A stretch of DNA of 64,000 nt from Alphaproteobacteria bacterium (GCA_016124635.1 WGNJ01000004.1:124001-188000), one strand, 5' to 3'. Counted from the first letter of the stretch, positions 10,371 through 21,952 are shown. Program-made: numbers and translations. The notes: a model not told the origin generated them from the sequence alone.

Positions 10371-10638
10371 GGTCGCCTCCATGGAAAATCACTTCGCGCC
10401 TGCGAATCACAACGAAAAGCATGGCTTCTTCGCATGCTCGTTCCGAGCCTTTAATGCTTGGTTGTGACGACGACCGCCTCCCGACAGCCGTTTCGACCGC
10501 GAATGTCGCGATATCGCTACGCCGGCTTGCGATCACACCGCGCGACCCAGCCTAGATTCGCAGAACGGACCGAATTTCGTGACGCACCGGGGTTTTATTG
10601 AGTAGCCTGCTTTTGCTATAGCCTCGCGGCCCACGGTG

Positions 10639-10715
10639 GGGCCTGTAGCTCAGTTGGTTAGAGCGGGCCGCTCATAACGGTCTGGTCGCAGGTTCAAGTC
10701 CTGCCGGGCCCACCA
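10639..10715 (+). tRNA. tRNA with CAU anticodon (probably tRNA-Ile2, lysidine-type; elongator tRNA-Met possible)
   Basis: A 77-nt cloverleaf with encoded CCA: acceptor stem GGGCCTG paired with CGGGCCC, D-arm AGCTCAGTTGGTTAGAGC, anticodon stem GGCCG/CGGTC around loop CTCATAA, and TpsiC arm GCAGGTTCAAGTCCTGC. The CAU anticodon fits either lysidine-modified Ile2 or elongator Met. The T-arm and the GGTCGC variable region look like bacterial Ile2. It is not initiator tRNA, because the first acceptor pair is matched. A CTTTTTCT run follows the gene. It stands alone between the S8 protease and alkylsulfatase genes. Confidence 0.93.
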
Positions 10716-10755
10716 CTTTTTCTACGCAAAGAACAACGGTTGTCGGGAGACGAAG

Positions 10756-12621
10756 ATGTCCAGGGATCAGTTGGAAGAAGCGCGTCGGCTGGTGGATTCG
10801 GATGATCGAAAGGATTTCGATTTCGCGACACGTGGCTTCATCGCGACGCGCAAGGATCCCGTAATCAAGCGTCCGGACGGTCGCACAGCCGTCGATTTGT
10901 CCGCTTACGATTTCCTTGATGCAAAGGCGCCCGAGACCGTCAACCCGAGCCTGTGGCGCCAAGCGCAGATTCTCACCAAGCACGGTCTCTTCAAAGTTGC
11001 GGAGCGAATCTACCAAGTGCGCGGCTTCGACGTATCGACGGTGTCGTTCATCGATGCCGGCACGGGATGGATCGTCGTCGATCCGTTGACGAGTGTGGAA
11101 GCGGCCCGCGCCGCGATTGAACTATTGACTGCTCACATCGGCGAAAAACCGGTGCTCGCCGTCATCTACTCTCATAGCCATGTCGACCACTACGGCGGCG
11201 TCGGTGGTGTGACGAGCGCGGCGGATGTCGCGTCCGGCCGCGTGCAGGTAATCGCACCCGAAGGCTTTCTGGAGCATGCGGTGTCCGAAAACATCATTGC
11301 CGGACCCGCGATGTCGCGACGTGCACGCTTCCAGTTCGGACTCACATTAAAGTCGGGTTCCCAAGGCGAAACGACGTCAGGCCTCGGTCCGAAGCCGTCG
11401 CTCGGCTCGCTGTCGTTGATCGCGCCCACCCTCACGATTACGCACACCGGACAGGAAGTGACGGTAGGCGATGTCACGATGGTCTTCCAGCTCACGCCCG
11501 GGACCGAGGCTCCGGCGGAAATGAATTTCTATTTGCCGCAGTTTCGCGCGGTGTTCATGGCCGAGAACGCCAATCTGACGATGCACAACCTCTTGCCGGC
11601 CCGTGGCGCGCTCGTTCGCGACGCGAAGGCCTGGTCCGACTATCTGACGGAATCGATCCGCCTATTCGCCCGCAAAAGCGATGTGATGTTCGCGGCGCAC
11701 GGGATTCCGAGATTTGGCCAACACGAGATCGAGGCGTTTCTGATCAGCCACCGCAACGCCTACAAATATCTGCACGACCAAACGCTGCGCTTGATGAACG
11801 CCGGTTTCACCTCGGCCGAGATCGCGGAAGTTTTGAAGTTGCCGGACGTCCTTGCCAAGCAATGGTTCAATCGCGGCTACTACGGCACGATGAGCCACAA
11901 TTCGAAGGCCATCTATCAGCGCTACCTCGGCTGGTATGACGCCAATCCCGCAAATCTCAATCCGCTTCCGCCCCAACCGTCGGCCGAACGTTATGTCGAC
12001 GCGATGGGCGGTGCCGAAACTGTCATTGCGCTTGCTGACAAAGCCGTCAAAGCCGGTGAACTGCGTTGGGCCGCAACCCTGCTCAACCACGTCGTCTTCG
12101 CCGACGAGACCAACGAAGCGGCGCGCAAGAAGCTGGCCGACATCTACACCCAGATGGGCTACGAAGCCGAGGCCGGCACCTGGCGAAATATCTATCTGAC
12201 GGGCGCGCAAGAACTGCGTACCGGCATCGCGCAAATGCCGCCGGCCAGCATGAGTATGGATGTGTTGGCTGCAACGACGACACCGATGCTGCTCGACTTC
12301 GCGGCGGTTCGCGTAAATCCTGACAAAGCGGCCGCGCGTGCGTTCAAGATCAACATCGAGCTGACGGACCGCGGCGAACGCCACCTCATCACGGTCGAAA
12401 GCGGCGTGCTGGTGCACGAGGCCGGCATTGCAGACCCAGCCGCCGGCGCAACGGCCAAGCTGACGCGCCCCGATTTCTTGCTGACGTTGCTCGCAGGCGC
12501 TCCGTGCGCCCCACGCATCGCCTCAGGCGACATCAAGATCGACGGCGATGCCTCGCTCTACGAGCAGTTGACGCAGCTGATCGAACCGCTGGTGCCTAAC
12601 TTCCCGATCGTGACGCCATGA
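10756..12621 (+). CDS. Alkylsulfatase of the SdsA1/BDS1 metallo-beta-lactamase family
   Basis: These enzymes hydrolyse primary alkyl sulfates such as SDS to alcohol and sulfate. The 621-residue protein has an N-terminal MBL domain with the zinc motif SHSHVDHYGG (about residues 138-147), then AEMNFYLP, MAENANLTMHNL and MFAAHGIPR. A helical dimerisation domain follows (AERYVDAMGGAE), and an SCP2-like C-terminal domain ends the protein. This is the full three-domain layout and length of SdsA1/YjcS. No signal peptide is visible, so it is probably cytoplasmic, unlike exported SdsA1. Start ATG at 10756 follows CGGGAGACGAAG. It lies 40 bp downstream of the tRNA as a single gene. Confidence 0.92.
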   Translation: MSRDQLEEARRLVDSDDRKDFDFATRGFIATRKDPVIKRPDGRTAVDLSAYDFLDAKAPETVNPSLWRQAQILTKHGLFKVAERIYQVRGFDVSTVSFIDAGTGWIVVDPLTSVEAARAAIELLTAHIGEKPVLAVIYSHSHVDHYGGVGGVTSAADVASGRVQVIAPEGFLEHAVSENIIAGPAMSRRARFQFGLTLKSGSQGETTSGLGPKPSLGSLSLIAPTLTITHTGQEVTVGDVTMVFQLTPGTEAPAEMNFYLPQFRAVFMAENANLTMHNLLPARGALVRDAKAWSDYLTESIRLFARKSDVMFAAHGIPRFGQHEIEAFLISHRNAYKYLHDQTLRLMNAGFTSAEIAEVLKLPDVLAKQWFNRGYYGTMSHNSKAIYQRYLGWYDANPANLNPLPPQPSAERYVDAMGGAETVIALADKAVKAGELRWAATLLNHVVFADETNEAARKKLADIYTQMGYEAEAGTWRNIYLTGAQELRTGIAQMPPASMSMDVLAATTTPMLLDFAAVRVNPDKAAARAFKINIELTDRGERHLITVESGVLVHEAGIADPAAGATAKLTRPDFLLTLLAGAPCAPRIASGDIKIDGDASLYEQLTQLIEPLVPNFPIVTP

Positions 12622-12649
12622 CGGATGCTATCTGGACACGGCACGTGAC

Positions 12650-12994
12650 TCATGAATTGGCAAACTGGTCGAAAGCGCGCAGGGCGTCGGCCGCATAGTT
12701 GACGCTGGGCCCACCGCCCATCTGGATGGCCACGCCGACCGCCTCCGCCACTTCCTGTCGCGAAGCGCCCGCCTTGTGCACATTGCGCGCGTGATATGCC
12801 AAGCAACCGTCGCAATGCACCGCGACGCTGATCGCCAGGGCAATGAGCTCCTTAGACTTTTTGTCCAAAGCACCTGACGAATGGGCTGCATGCCCAAGCG
12901 CTCCGTATGCTTTCATCGTGTCGGGTATGAGGCCGCGCAGCTGGACGGCATATTCGTCGATTTCAGCAATACGCGCGCGATAGTCCACAGTCAT
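12650..12994 (-). CDS. Carboxymuconolactone decarboxylase/AhpD-like protein
   Basis: A 114-residue single-domain alpha-helical protein of the AhpD-like fold. The redox motif CDGCLAYH (about residue 66) is the CxxC...H active site found in AhpD-type alkylhydroperoxidases, and the family segment KSKELIALAISVAVHCDGC is intact. The ATG at 12994 is preceded by GGAAGG with good spacing; a longer in-frame start exists at 13018. Convergent with the alkylsulfatase gene. A role in peroxide defence is possible, but small CMD proteins are functionally diverse. Confidence 0.88.
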   Translation of the reverse strand: MTVDYRARIAEIDEYAVQLRGLIPDTMKAYGALGHAAHSSGALDKKSKELIALAISVAVHCDGCLAYHARNVHKAGASRQEVAEAVGVAIQMGGGPSVNYAADALRAFDQFANS

Positions 12995-13131
12995 TGTTGC
13001 CTTCCAATAGTTAAGCACATTCCGCGAAACGCAGTCGGCGGGGCCTGTATGCGGTCACTCTCACGCCTGGGTATTGAGGTAGATCAATGGGCGCCGTCCT
13101 GCATCGACTATGGCTTGATTCCTGGCTCTGA

Positions 13132-15073
<1,942 letters not shown>

Positions 15074-15077
<4 letters not shown>

Positions 15078-15352
15078 GCGGTGAACCTGAAAACGATCTC
15101 AACGAGGCCGTGCGCAAGCGCCGCGAACGCCGCGCGCGATGGGAACGTGAAGGCGAGCGCTCGATTGCACAGAACCTGGCGATGATCGGTGCCCTTGGCT
15201 GGATGATCGTCGTGCCGACCCTGGTCGGCATCTTCATCGGCCGTTGGTTGGACAGCATGTTCAAGATGGGCGTGTTTTGGACACTCGGGCTGATGGTCGT
15301 TGGACTTACCATCGGCTGCACGCTCGCTTGGCAACGGATGTACCACGATTGA
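15074..15352 (+). CDS. atpQ: N-ATPase small membrane subunit AtpQ (AtpI-like)
   Basis: A 92-residue protein with a basic N-terminus (RKRRERRARWEREGER) and two membrane segments, AMIGALGWMIVVPTLVGIF and FWTLGLMVVGLTIGCTLAW. This is the AtpQ position and shape in N-ATPase operons; AtpQ is thought to act in ring assembly or ion handling like AtpI. The GTG start overlaps the atpC stop (GTGA). Confidence 0.85.
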
Positions 15353-15362
15353 GGCGAACCAT

Positions 15363-15638
15363 ATGGAATTGACGCACTTCTATGCTGCAATAGCCGCCTG
15401 TATCGGCGGGATAGCGATGGGGCTCGCCTATTTTGCAGCGGTCAAGCGATCAGCTGATGCTCTCTTCCAACATGATGGTTGGCGCACCGCGCTGTTGCTG
15501 ACACTGATGCGGCTGATCGGCGCTATCGCCGTCCTGGTTCTTGCCGCTCAGGCAGGCGCTATCGTGCTTGTCTCCGTCTTCGTCGGCTTCTTGATAGCGC
15601 GTGCGATTGCCATGTCATCGGTACGAGGTAACGCCTGA
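15363..15638 (+). CDS. atpR: N-ATPase small membrane subunit AtpR
   Basis: A 91-residue protein with three predicted membrane helices, corresponding by position and size to AtpR, the membrane protein unique to N-ATPase operons. AtpR is proposed to bring a conserved membrane Arg near the c subunit; here basic residues are visible in MRLIGA (about 50) and in the last helix IARAIAM. The start ATG at 15363 follows GAGGCGAACC. Its TGA overlaps the next ATG. Confidence 0.83.
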   Translation: MELTHFYAAIAACIGGIAMGLAYFAAVKRSADALFQHDGWRTALLLTLMRLIGAIAVLVLAAQAGAIVLVSVFVGFLIARAIAMSSVRGNA

Positions 15639-16306
15639 TGCAATCGTCTCCCTTGGGCGCCGAGTTCGCGCTCCACATAGGCCGGATTTCGATCAGCGGC
15701 ACGGTGCTCACAACGTGGGCGATCATGGCCGTCTTGGTGTTGGGCGCGATCTATCTGACGCGCAATCTTTCTATTCGCCCGTCGAAGCGCCAAGCTCTTA
15801 TCGAAACGCTGGTCACTGGCATCGGACAACAAATTGAGGATGCGACACGCAGGAAGCCGGCGCTCCTGCTCCCGTTGATTGGCACACTGTTCATCTTCCT
15901 GGCTGTCGCAAACCTGTCGAGCGTCGTGCCCGGTCTGGTGGCTCCCACCGCCCGCTTGGAAACGCCGGCGGCACTGACGGCGATTGTCTTCTTGGCGTCG
16001 CACTACTTCGGAGTCAGAGCCCAAGGTGTCCTCGGCTATCTCGCCAGCTTTGCAAAGCCGAAGCTGATCATGCTTCCGCTCAACATCCTCTCTCAGATCA
16101 CGCGCAGCTTCTCATTGATGGTGCGTCTGTTCGGCAACGTGATGAGCGGCGAGTTCATGATCGGCCTCGTCCTGGCGCTCGCCGGTCTTTTCGTGCCGAT
16201 TCCATTCATGGCCCTCGAAATTCTCTTGGGCCTCATTCAGGCTTACATCTTCGCCGTTTTAGCCACCGTCTTCATCGGCGCCGCTATGGGCAGCGTCGAA
16301 AGCTAA
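15638..16306 (+). CDS. atpB: N-ATPase a subunit (AtpB)
   Basis: The membrane stator that conducts ions past the c ring. The 222-residue protein has five or six membrane helices and the essential arginine in LMVRLFGNVMSGEF (R163, equivalent to E. coli R210), followed by ALEILLGLIQAYIFAVLATVFI. It starts at an ATG overlapping the atpR stop (TGATG). The protein is shorter than the 240-270 residues usual for housekeeping a subunits. Confidence 0.94.
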   Translation: MQSSPLGAEFALHIGRISISGTVLTTWAIMAVLVLGAIYLTRNLSIRPSKRQALIETLVTGIGQQIEDATRRKPALLLPLIGTLFIFLAVANLSSVVPGLVAPTARLETPAALTAIVFLASHYFGVRAQGVLGYLASFAKPKLIMLPLNILSQITRSFSLMVRLFGNVMSGEFMIGLVLALAGLFVPIPFMALEILLGLIQAYIFAVLATVFIGAAMGSVES

Positions 16307-16315
16307 GGAGAACCA

Positions 16316-16558
16316 ATGGATCCCAAAATCATCAGCATTCTAGCCGCGGCCTTCGCCGTCTCGTTCGGCGCGCTCGGGCCGGCGCTTGCCGAAGGGCGCG
16401 CCGTCGCCTCGGCGCTCGATGCGATCGCCCGCCAGCCCGAAGCAGCGGGCACGATCTCGCGCACTTTGTTTGTCGGTCTCGCTATGATTGAAACGACCGC
16501 GATCTACTGCCTCGTGATCGCGTTGATTCTGATCTTCGCCAACCCCTTCCTGCGCTGA
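16316..16558 (+). CDS. atpE: N-ATPase c subunit (AtpE) with two membrane carboxylates
   Basis: An 80-residue helical hairpin that forms the rotor ring. The polar loop is ARQPE. The second helix carries the ion-binding MIETTAIY (E59, T60, T61, Y64). Helix 1 has GPALAEG, where E26 sits at the position of the Na+-binding Gln of Ilyobacter c. Two carboxylates per hairpin is the N-ATPase signature; published work on a Burkholderia N-ATPase ring reports a proton-type double-carboxylate site, although the family was first proposed to move Na+. Ion specificity cannot be settled from sequence. Confidence 0.95.
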   Translation: MDPKIISILAAAFAVSFGALGPALAEGRAVASALDAIARQPEAAGTISRTLFVGLAMIETTAIYCLVIALILIFANPFLR

Positions 16559-16560
16559 CC

Positions 16561-17319
16561 ATGCAGTTCGATTGGTGGACCTTCGCACTTCAGACGATAA
16601 ACTTTATCGTCCTTGTGTGGTTGTTGAATCGCTTTTTCTACAAGCCGGTATTGCGCGCGATTGACGCCCGGCGCCAGCAGATCGACAAGCAGTTCACCGA
16701 CGCCAAGACCGCTGACGACAAAGCCGGGGCCAAGCTCAAAGAGATCGAGGACGACCGCGCCAAAATCGCCGCCGAACGCGAACAAATCACCAAGTCGGCG
16801 GCGCAACAGGCGGACCAAGCCGCCCGCGCGCGCATGGTTCAAGCGGAATCGCAAGCACAGGCACTGATGGACGATACACGCAAGGCGTTGGCCCGGGAGC
16901 GTGAGCAGACCAAAGCGGAACTGCACGAATTCGCCTTGGGCCTAGCCTCCGACATGGCCCGAAAGCTCGTGTCCGAACTGCCGCCGGATAAGCGTTCCGA
17001 AGCCTGGCTTGAACGCATCGAGAGCTATTTTGCAAACCTGTCGGCGAAGGAGAGAAACGCGCTTGTCGCACAAACAAAAAACGGCGGCGCCGTCGATGTC
17101 ATCACGGCGGGATCTTTGCCGGCCGAGTCGGCTGATGAGTGGCGCGCGCGTCTCGGAAAAGTCCTCGGCGCCAAAACCAATTTCACGTTCGATGTCGATC
17201 CCCGATTGATCGCGGGCGTCGAGCTCCACTTTTCTGAGGCGATATTGCGCTTCTCGTTGCAAGACGCGATAGCCCGGCTCCACGACAAGGTTGAGACCAG
17301 TGGTAAAGCTGCGCAGTGA
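16561..17319 (+). CDS. atpF: N-ATPase b subunit (AtpF) with delta-like C-terminal extension
   Basis: The peripheral stalk subunit. One N-terminal membrane helix (FALQTINFIVLVWLLNRFFY) is followed by a long Lys/Glu/Ala-rich coiled coil (about residues 35-130) and a globular tail of about 110 residues. At 252 residues it is far longer than the usual 160. N-ATPase operons lack atpH (delta), and no delta gene is seen here, so the tail probably replaces delta by contacting F1. It starts 2 bp after the atpE stop. Confidence 0.9.
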   Translation: MQFDWWTFALQTINFIVLVWLLNRFFYKPVLRAIDARRQQIDKQFTDAKTADDKAGAKLKEIEDDRAKIAAEREQITKSAAQQADQAARARMVQAESQAQALMDDTRKALAREREQTKAELHEFALGLASDMARKLVSELPPDKRSEAWLERIESYFANLSAKERNALVAQTKNGGAVDVITAGSLPAESADEWRARLGKVLGAKTNFTFDVDPRLIAGVELHFSEAILRFSLQDAIARLHDKVETSGKAAQ

Positions 17320-18829
17320 ACTCGCCGACGATCTTGAGCGCACGCGCCGCCGCATTGGCCAGACGGCGCTGGAACCGCGCCTCGAACGCATTGGCCGCGT
17401 CGTGCAGGCGGCCGACGGTGTTGCGACCATCAGAGGCCTGCCGGACGCGCGCCTCGACGAAATTCTGGTGTTCGAAACAGGTGTCCGCGGTCTCGCCGTT
17501 GATCTGGGCGAGGATCTCATCGGCTGCGTCTTGATGGGCGACACCACGCAAGTGACGTCTGGAATGGTCGTACGAGGCACGGGCGATGTTGCGCGCGTAC
17601 CGGTCGGCGACGGATTGCTTGGCCGTGTTGTCGATCCGTTCGGCGAGCCGCTTGACCGCTCGGGATCGATCAACCCTTCGGCCTTTGCGCCGATCGAACA
17701 GCCGGCGCCGGCTATCGTCGATCGTGCCCTCGTCACCCATCCACTGGCCACCGGACTGCTTGCCGTTGACGCAATGATCCCCATTGGCCGAGGCCAGCGA
17801 GAGCTGATCATCGGCGACCGCCAGACAGGCAAGACCGCCATCGCCGTCGATACGATAATCAACCAACGATCGAGCGACGTGATCTGCATCTATGCGGCGA
17901 TCGGGCAAAAGACGTCGAGCGTCGCGCAGGTGATCGACGCGGTGCGCCGCTATGGCGCAATCGAGCGCTGCGTGTTTGTCGTCGGCGAGGCCGACGCGGC
18001 GCCGGGTCTCCAATGGCTCACGCCCTACGCGGCGTGCACCATGGGCGAGCATTTCATGATGCAGGGCCGCGACGTCTTGCTGGTTCTCGACGACCTTTCC
18101 AAGCACGCGGCTGTCTATCGGCAAGTCTCGCTGCTCCTGCGCCGGCCGCCTGGCCGTGAAGCCTATCCGGGAGACATCTTCTACATTCACTCCCGCCTGC
18201 TGGAACGTGCGGCGAAGCTGTCGCCGGAACGGGGTGGAGGTTCCCTGACGGCGCTGCCGATCGCTGAAACTCAGGCAGGCAACGTCTCGGCCTTCATTCC
18301 GACCAACCTGATTTCGATCACCGACGGTCAGATCTATCTCGACGCGCGGCTGTTCTATGAAGATCAGAAGCCGGCGGTGTCGATCGGCATCAGCGTCAGC
18401 CGCGTCGGCGCCAAGACGCAGGCGCCGATCCTGAAGGCGGTCTCCGAGAGTCTGCGCCTCGAATACGCCCAGTTCTTGGAGCTCGAAGTGTTCACGCGCT
18501 TCGGCACGATGGTGGACGACCGTACGCGTAAGGTCATCGAACACGGCAAACGCATTCGCGCGGTTCTCGCGCAACCGCAATTCGCGCCCTTGCCGCTCGG
18601 CGTACAGGTTGCCCTGCTGCTCGCCCTCTCCGAAGGCCTGCTCGACACGCTCCCGGTCGAAAAGATGGCGGCCTTCCGCAGCGCCCTGCCCGGCTGGCTC
18701 GAAGAACATGCGCACGACCTATTGACGCTTTCCGATCAAGCATCCGCGCTCGACGAGGAACAGCGCGCACACTTGATGGCGAGCCTGACGGAGCTCGCCA
18801 AACAAATCGGTGCCGGGCAACTTCAATGA
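17300..18829 (+). CDS. atpA: N-ATPase alpha subunit (AtpA)
   Basis: The non-catalytic nucleotide-binding F1 subunit, about 509 residues. The P-loop is GDRQTGKT, and the alpha-specific segments GLLGRVVDPFGEPLD, IYAAIGQKTSSV and LDDLSKHAAVYRQVSLLLRR are present. GTG at 17300 (MVKLRSEL) is preceded by AAGG; a TTG at 17291 is also open. Either start overlaps the atpF end by 20-29 nt, consistent with the tight packing of this operon. It ends by overlapping the atpG ATG. Confidence 0.94.
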   Translation: MVKLRSELADDLERTRRRIGQTALEPRLERIGRVVQAADGVATIRGLPDARLDEILVFETGVRGLAVDLGEDLIGCVLMGDTTQVTSGMVVRGTGDVARVPVGDGLLGRVVDPFGEPLDRSGSINPSAFAPIEQPAPAIVDRALVTHPLATGLLAVDAMIPIGRGQRELIIGDRQTGKTAIAVDTIINQRSSDVICIYAAIGQKTSSVAQVIDAVRRYGAIERCVFVVGEADAAPGLQWLTPYAACTMGEHFMMQGRDVLLVLDDLSKHAAVYRQVSLLLRRPPGREAYPGDIFYIHSRLLERAAKLSPERGGGSLTALPIAETQAGNVSAFIPTNLISITDGQIYLDARLFYEDQKPAVSIGISVSRVGAKTQAPILKAVSESLRLEYAQFLELEVFTRFGTMVDDRTRKVIEHGKRIRAVLAQPQFAPLPLGVQVALLLALSEGLLDTLPVEKMAAFRSALPGWLEEHAHDLLTLSDQASALDEEQRAHLMASLTELAKQIGAGQLQ

Positions 18830-19656
18830 CTCGCCTCGCCGAAACCACCGCTCACATCGCGAGCATGAACGAACTGCTCGACATCGTGGGCGCCATGCGC
18901 TCGCTCGCCGGTATGCGCATGCAAGAGGCTCAGCGCGCACTGCCCGGTGTTCGCCATTACGCCACGACTCTCACGAACGCCATCGTCGACACGCCCGTCC
19001 CTTTGCACATAGCCGCCTCGGCGCCGCGCGCGAGCGCAGGACAAGCGATCGTTCTTTGCACATCTGAGCATGGTTTCGTCGGCGGCTTCAACGAACGCAT
19101 GCTTGCAGCGATAGAACCACGTCCCGACGCACTCTTTGTGTTGGGGACGCGCGGCGCGGCGCTGGCCGGAGAGCGCGGCATGAAACCCGATTGGATCCAT
19201 GCCATGGCGACGCGGGTCGCGGCCGTAGCAGAGGCCGTCGATCGCCTAACGACGGAGCTTTACCGCCGCATCGCAGACGGCACGATCGGTCGCGTCGACG
19301 TGGTGTTCGCCAATTACCGACAAGCCGGCGCCTCTTCGATCGAGCGGCGTGCGCTTTTTCCTATCGATCCATCGTCCTTTGGCGTCTCGAAGCGTCGTCA
19401 GACTCCGCTCTTCAATCTGGTACCGGAAAAACTGCGCGAAAAACTTGTCGCCGAATATGTCGTCGCGCTACTGACCGAAGCTGCGGTGGAGTCACTCGCC
19501 AGCGAAAACGCGGCACGTTTCGCCGCAATGGAATCCGCTCACGAAAACGTGGCGAAGAAGCTGGATGACTTGCAAAGACAAGCGCGCTTGATGCGCCAAA
19601 GTGAAATCACAGCGGAGTTGCTCGAGCTTGTCACGGGCGCCGAAGCGTTGGCCTAA
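18826..19656 (+). CDS. atpG: N-ATPase gamma subunit (AtpG)
   Basis: The 276-residue central-stalk gamma subunit. The N-terminal helix (ETTAHIASMNELLDIVGAMR) and C-terminal helix (NAARFAAMESAHENVAKKLD) are the paired coiled coil that turns inside the alpha3-beta3 head. Sequence is divergent from housekeeping gamma, as usual in N-ATPases. The ATG overlaps the atpA stop (ATGA). It is the last gene of the operon; no strong terminator is obvious in the 270 bp downstream. Confidence 0.92.
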   Translation: MTRLAETTAHIASMNELLDIVGAMRSLAGMRMQEAQRALPGVRHYATTLTNAIVDTPVPLHIAASAPRASAGQAIVLCTSEHGFVGGFNERMLAAIEPRPDALFVLGTRGAALAGERGMKPDWIHAMATRVAAVAEAVDRLTTELYRRIADGTIGRVDVVFANYRQAGASSIERRALFPIDPSSFGVSKRRQTPLFNLVPEKLREKLVAEYVVALLTEAAVESLASENAARFAAMESAHENVAKKLDDLQRQARLMRQSEITAELLELVTGAEALA

Positions 19657-19927
19657 CGGCTTGTCGCGTTTTGCGAGCAGCCCGCCGACAACATTCGCCC
19701 TGACCAGCGGCGAAGTTGAAGCGCAACGTGCGCCGATTGCCGCAGACTCAACACGCCCGTGCGCGATGTCTTTCCAAAATTCATAAAATACGACGGCTTC
19801 GCTGCCACAACTGGCTACTGTTCATTTGTCAGTACCATCCCGCGGGCCACCAATTTGTGATTGGCTGGCCATCACATCGAGCGTCATTCCTCCTACCTAC
19901 TCCGACGATGCGAAGAAGGTTGTCCGT

Positions 19928-21952
19928 ATGAGGCACTGGTTCTTGCTTGCGACGTTCGCCGCCCTGCTTGGCGCCGCGCTCGCCGTGACGCCCGCGGTCG
20001 CCGCCTTCGGCCCGAACGACGTCATTCCGCGCAAGATCATCTTCGGCAATCCGGAACGCAATATGCCGGTCATCAGCCCGGATGGCAGCCGGATTGCCTT
20101 CTTGGCGCCTCTGAACGGCGTCGTGAATGTATGGGTCGCGCCTGCCGACGACCTGAGTTCCGCCAAGCCCGTAACGCAAGAAAAGACGCGCCCCATTCGC
20201 GAATTTCAGTGGGCAAACGACGGGACGCACCTGCTTTATATGCAAGACGAAGGCGGAAACGAAAACTTCCACCTTTTCGCCGTCGATCTCGACAAGGGCA
20301 CGACAAAGGATCTGTCGCCGTACAAGAACACGCGGGCGATGATCATCGCCCAATCCTATGAACGTCCAGACGAGATTCTTGTCGGTCTCAACAATCGCGA
20401 CCCGCAATGGCACGACGCATGGCTGATAAACATCGCGACCGGCGAAGCCAAGTTGGTGCAAAAGAACGATGGCATTGCGGGTTTCGTCGCTGACCACAAT
20501 TTGAATATCCGGCTCGCATCGAAGCCTACGCCCGACGGCGGGCAAGAAATTTTGCAGCTCGACAATGGCGAGTGGAAGCCGTTCGCGCGGATTCCGTCTG
20601 ACGACGCGCTGACGACGCAACCGCTGTTCTTTACCGATGACGGCGCAACGCTGGTGATGCTCGACAGCCGTGGCCGCGACAAAGCCGCGCTCACAGAAGT
20701 CGAAATGGGCGATGGACGATCTTCCATCCTGGCGGAATCCGACAAGGCTGACGTCGCCGCCGCGATCGCCGATCCGGTAAGCATGAAGGTGCTCGCTTAT
20801 GCGGCAGAGTACGACCGAACCAACTGGGTTGCGCTCGACAGCTCGGTCAAAAACGACATCGACTTCTTGAACAAACAGATACCCGGCGTCTGGCAAGTCG
20901 TCAGTCAGACGAAAGACAACGGCATTTGGACGCTGCGGATCGACAACATCACCGAGCCGGTGAAATACGGCCTCTACGACCGCAAGGCCAAGTCCCTCAA
21001 GACGCTGTTCACGACGCGGCCCAGCCTCGAAGGCGCTCCGCTCTCGCCGATGTATCCGCGTGTTCTCAAATCGCGCGACGGCCTCAGCCTTGTTTCCTAC
21101 CTGACCCTGCCGCGCGGCGCCGATATCGACGGCAACGGCGTGCCCGACCATCCGCTGCCGATGGTATTGGACGTACATGGCGGCCCCTGGTACCGGAATA
21201 GTTTCGGCTACAACCCCGAGCACCAGTGGCTCGCCAATCGCGGCTATGCCGTCCTCTCGGTCAACTACCGCGCCTCCACCGGCTTCGGCAAAGCCTTCAT
21301 CAATGCGGGCGACAAGGAGTGGGCGCGCAAGATGCACAACGACCTGATCGACGCGGTCAATTGGGCCGTTGATCACGGTATCGCGCAGAAGGACAAGATC
21401 GCCATCTACGGCGGCTCGTACGGAGGCTACGCCACGCTCGTCGGCCTCACTTTCACACCCAAGACCTTCGCATGCGGCGTCGACATCGTCGGCCCTTCGA
21501 ACTTGAATACGCTGCTGAAGAGTATACCGGCCTACTGGGCTTCGTTCCTCGACACGCTGAAACGACGCGTCGGCGACCCGACGACGCCCGCCGGTCAACG
21601 TCTACTGCGCGAACGCTCGCCGCTCTTCAAAGCCAACGCCATTGAGCGCCCGCTTTTGATCGCCCAGGGCGCCAACGATCCGCGCGTCAAGCAAGCCGAA
21701 TCCGATCAGATCGTGCACGCGATGACCGCCAAAGGTTTGCCCGTGACCTATGTGCTCTATTCCGACGAGGGCCACGGCTTCGCACGGCCAGAGAATAGAT
21801 TGTCGTTCTATGCGGTATCGGAAGCTTTTCTGTCCCAGTGTTTGGGCGGCCGCTTCCAGCCGATCGGCGACGACTTCCACGGCTCGTCAATTGCGGTGCC
21901 GGTAGGCAAGAACAACGTGCCGGGTCTCCAAGAGGCGCTGGCACACCCTTAA
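19928..21952 (+). CDS. S9 family (prolyl oligopeptidase-like) exported peptidase
   Basis: The 674-residue protein has a signal peptide (cleavage near VAAF), a beta-propeller domain (about residues 40-390, with SPDGSRIAFLAP) and a C-terminal alpha/beta hydrolase. The catalytic serine is in YGGSYGGYATL, Asp in GANDPRVKQAESD and His in SDEGHGFARPEN, the set of acylaminoacyl-peptidase/DPP-type S9 enzymes. The ATG at 19928 follows GAAGAAGG and begins the signal peptide; the longer upstream frame is not credible. It is probably periplasmic and cleaves short peptides. The stop overlaps the stop of a small convergent lipoprotein gene. Confidence 0.93.
   Translation: MRHWFLLATFAALLGAALAVTPAVAAFGPNDVIPRKIIFGNPERNMPVISPDGSRIAFLAPLNGVVNVWVAPADDLSSAKPVTQEKTRPIREFQWANDGTHLLYMQDEGGNENFHLFAVDLDKGTTKDLSPYKNTRAMIIAQSYERPDEILVGLNNRDPQWHDAWLINIATGEAKLVQKNDGIAGFVADHNLNIRLASKPTPDGGQEILQLDNGEWKPFARIPSDDALTTQPLFFTDDGATLVMLDSRGRDKAALTEVEMGDGRSSILAESDKADVAAAIADPVSMKVLAYAAEYDRTNWVALDSSVKNDIDFLNKQIPGVWQVVSQTKDNGIWTLRIDNITEPVKYGLYDRKAKSLKTLFTTRPSLEGAPLSPMYPRVLKSRDGLSLVSYLTLPRGADIDGNGVPDHPLPMVLDVHGGPWYRNSFGYNPEHQWLANRGYAVLSVNYRASTGFGKAFINAGDKEWARKMHNDLIDAVNWAVDHGIAQKDKIAIYGGSYGGYATLVGLTFTPKTFACGVDIVGPSNLNTLLKSIPAYWASFLDTLKRRVGDPTTPAGQRLLRERSPLFKANAIERPLLIAQGANDPRVKQAESDQIVHAMTAKGLPVTYVLYSDEGHGFARPENRLSFYAVSEAFLSQCLGGRFQPIGDDFHGSSIAVPVGKNNVPGLQEALAHP

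Noticed and set aside
10672..11016. Minus-strand reading frame ending in GPAGLEPATRPL across the tRNA
   Set aside because: This peptide is the well-known false product of translating the complement of a tRNA gene.
17183..18715. 510-codon open frame opposite atpA
   Set aside because: It is antisense to a complete AtpA with P-loop; composition is Arg/Asp-rich as expected for a GC-rich shadow frame.
19829..21598. 589-codon open frame opposite the S9 peptidase
   Set aside because: Antisense to a protein with full catalytic triad; no motifs of its own.
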